The notes under the pieces were generated by a model. It was not told the DNA's origin. It was given only the letters and a program-made list of their open reading frames with translations, and did no database searches. From Burkholderiales bacterium (GTDB taxonomy: Bacteria; Pseudomonadota; Gammaproteobacteria; Burkholderiales; Burkholderiaceae_C): a DNA stretch of 7,607 nt. The translations under genes were made by a program, and so were the position numbers. The stretch lies in NCBI GenBank assembly GCA_947462175.1, contig CANHOE010000119.1, positions 1-7,607 of the forward strand, in the 5' to 3' direction. Shown here piece by piece: positions 6,583 to 7,607 of this stretch; position 1 is the first letter of the stretch; each line of letters opens with the position of its first letter.

Positions 6583-7607
6583 ATGCCTGCTTATAAATTC
6601 GAGGCGCTGACCGCTGGGGGCAAATCGACCACTGGCATCGTCGAAGCCGACAACGCGCGTGCTGCGCGCGCACAGTTGCGGTCGCAAGCATTGGTGCCGC
6701 TGGAGGTCACCCAGGTCGCGTCGGCGGGCACCCAGGGTCAGGGCCTGCGTTTCACGGCGCGGGTGTTCTCGACGACCGGCTTGGCGGTGTGGACGCGCCA
6801 GCTGGCAGGCCTGGTCGGCAGCGGTCTGCCGCTGGAACGCGCGCTGACCGCACTGAGCGACGAGGCCGAAGACCCGCGCCAGCGGGAGCTGGTGGCCCAC
6901 CTGCGCTCGGAGGTCAATGCCGGCTCGCCGTTCGCCCGTGCGCTCGGCAGCGCCGAGCGGGAGTTCGACGACGTCTACCGTGGCGTCGTTGCTGCTGGTG
7001 AGCAAAGCGGTGCGCTGGGACAGGTGCTGGAGCGCTTGGCCGACGACCTGGAGGAGCGCCAGGCGCTGAAGGCCAAGCTGATCGGTGCGACGCTGTACCC
7101 GGCGATCGTGTCGGTGATCGCACTGGTGATCGTGATATTCCTGGTCACCTATGTGGTGCCGCAGGTCGCCTCGGTGTTCACCAGTTCGAAGCGCGCACTG
7201 CCTGCGCTGACCATTGCGATGCTGAACACCAGCAGCTTTTTGCGCAGCTACGGTTGGCTGCTGCTGCTGGCGATCGGTGCGGGCGTCGGCACCTTGCTGC
7301 TGATGCTGCGCAACCCACTGTTCCGCGAGCGCTTCGACGCCGGTTGGCTGAACCTGCCGCTGATCGGCCGGCTCGCGCGTGGCTACAACGCAGCGCGTTT
7401 CGCCGGCACGCTGGCGATGTTGGCCGGCGCTGGCGTGCCGATCCTGAAGGCCCTGCAAGCGGCGGCCGAAACGCTGTCGAACCAGGCGATGCGCAGCGAC
7501 GCGCTCGATGCACTGGTACGGGTGCGCGAAGGCGCACCCCTGGCAGCAGCACTCGCCGGCAAGAAGCGCTTCCCGGGCCTGCTGGCGATGTTCGCGCGAC
7601 TCGGCGA
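6583..7607 (+). CDS. gspF: Type II secretion inner-membrane platform protein GspF, 3' end outside window
   Basis: GspF is the polytopic inner-membrane core of the T2SS platform, thought to couple GspE ATP hydrolysis to pseudopilin addition. The frame from ATG 6583 runs without a stop to the window end: 341 full codons plus two bases, of about 400 expected. It begins MPAYKFEAL, the usual GspF opening. The first T2SSF domain covers about 68-190 and includes WTRQLAGLVGSGLPLERAL (70-88), GEQSGALGQVLERLAD (139-154) and LYPAIV (171-176). A membrane segment follows at about 176-194, another at about 223-243, and the second T2SSF domain begins at about 270 with RFAGTLAMLAGAGVPILKAL (272-291). The third membrane segment is expected beyond the edge. 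An in-frame GTG at 6571 could add four residues, and a TGA at 6565 blocks anything longer. No clear SD precedes the ATG. It lies 117 bp from gspE, with hairpins between, but is probably still part of the same transcript. Confidence 0.97.
   Translation, partial: MPAYKFEALTAGGKSTTGIVEADNARAARAQLRSQALVPLEVTQVASAGTQGQGLRFTARVFSTTGLAVWTRQLAGLVGSGLPLERALTALSDEAEDPRQRELVAHLRSEVNAGSPFARALGSAEREFDDVYRGVVAAGEQSGALGQVLERLADDLEERQALKAKLIGATLYPAIVSVIALVIVIFLVTYVVPQVASVFTSSKRALPALTIAMLNTSSFLRSYGWLLLLAIGAGVGTLLLMLRNPLFRERFDAGWLNLPLIGRLARGYNAARFAGTLAMLAGAGVPILKALQAAAETLSNQAMRSDALDALVRVREGAPLAAALAGKKRFPGLLAMFARLG

Noticed and set aside
6592..6599. TATAAATT as a -10 promoter box
   Set aside because: It lies within gspF codons 4-6, and no -35-like sequence sits at a workable distance. 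TTGATA at 6540 is far too distant.
5833..7458. A 541-codon open frame on the minus strand, antisense to gspE and gspF
   Set aside because: It lies across two clear genes and the intergenic repeat, and its translation is low-complexity, rich in Gln/Arg/His/Ala with no domain pattern. GC-rich codon use routinely leaves such antisense frames open.

Overview
The window is GC-rich, all on the + strand, and carries one gene cluster: the core of a type II secretion system (T2SS, general secretory pathway) in the order gspL, gspM, gspN, gspD, gspE, gspF. GspF runs off the right edge. The GspL, GspN and GspD proteins, the L-M-N-D-E-F order, the high GC content and an intergenic repeat-like stretch after gspE all suggest a betaproteobacterium of the order Burkholderiales, probably Comamonadaceae or the Leptothrix/Rubrivivax group. 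This placement comes from recalled family resemblance, not from a database search.

Layout: bases 1-17 are too short to assign. They are probably the junction with an upstream gene, where related clusters usually have gspK. gspL (18-1292), gspM (1289-1840) and gspN (1837-2793) are joined by two 4-bp ATGA stop/start overlaps. gspD follows gspN after 2 bp (2796-5030), and gspE follows gspD after 13 bp (5044-6465). The tight packing breaks only between gspE and gspF, where a 117-bp gap (6466-6582) holds a GC-rich, hairpin-forming segment. It resembles a dispersed Comamonadaceae intergenic repeat. gspF starts at 6583 and is cut at 7607 after 341 codons.

How the parts work together: GspD is the outer-membrane secretin channel. 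GspE is the cytoplasmic ATPase that powers pseudopilus assembly. GspF is the polytopic inner-membrane platform protein. GspL and GspM are bitopic platform proteins: GspL holds GspE at the membrane and GspM partners GspL. GspN is an accessory bitopic protein found in only some T2SSs. The pseudopilins (GspG-K), the prepilin peptidase (GspO) and GspC are not in this window, and no secreted substrate is encoded here.

I found no previously undescribed system. The points most worth a second look are the gspE-gspF intergenic element with its 13-bp imperfect hairpin, the shortened tetracysteine loop of GspE, the low-complexity insert and proline-rich tail of GspD, and the long cytoplasmic N-termini of GspM and GspN.
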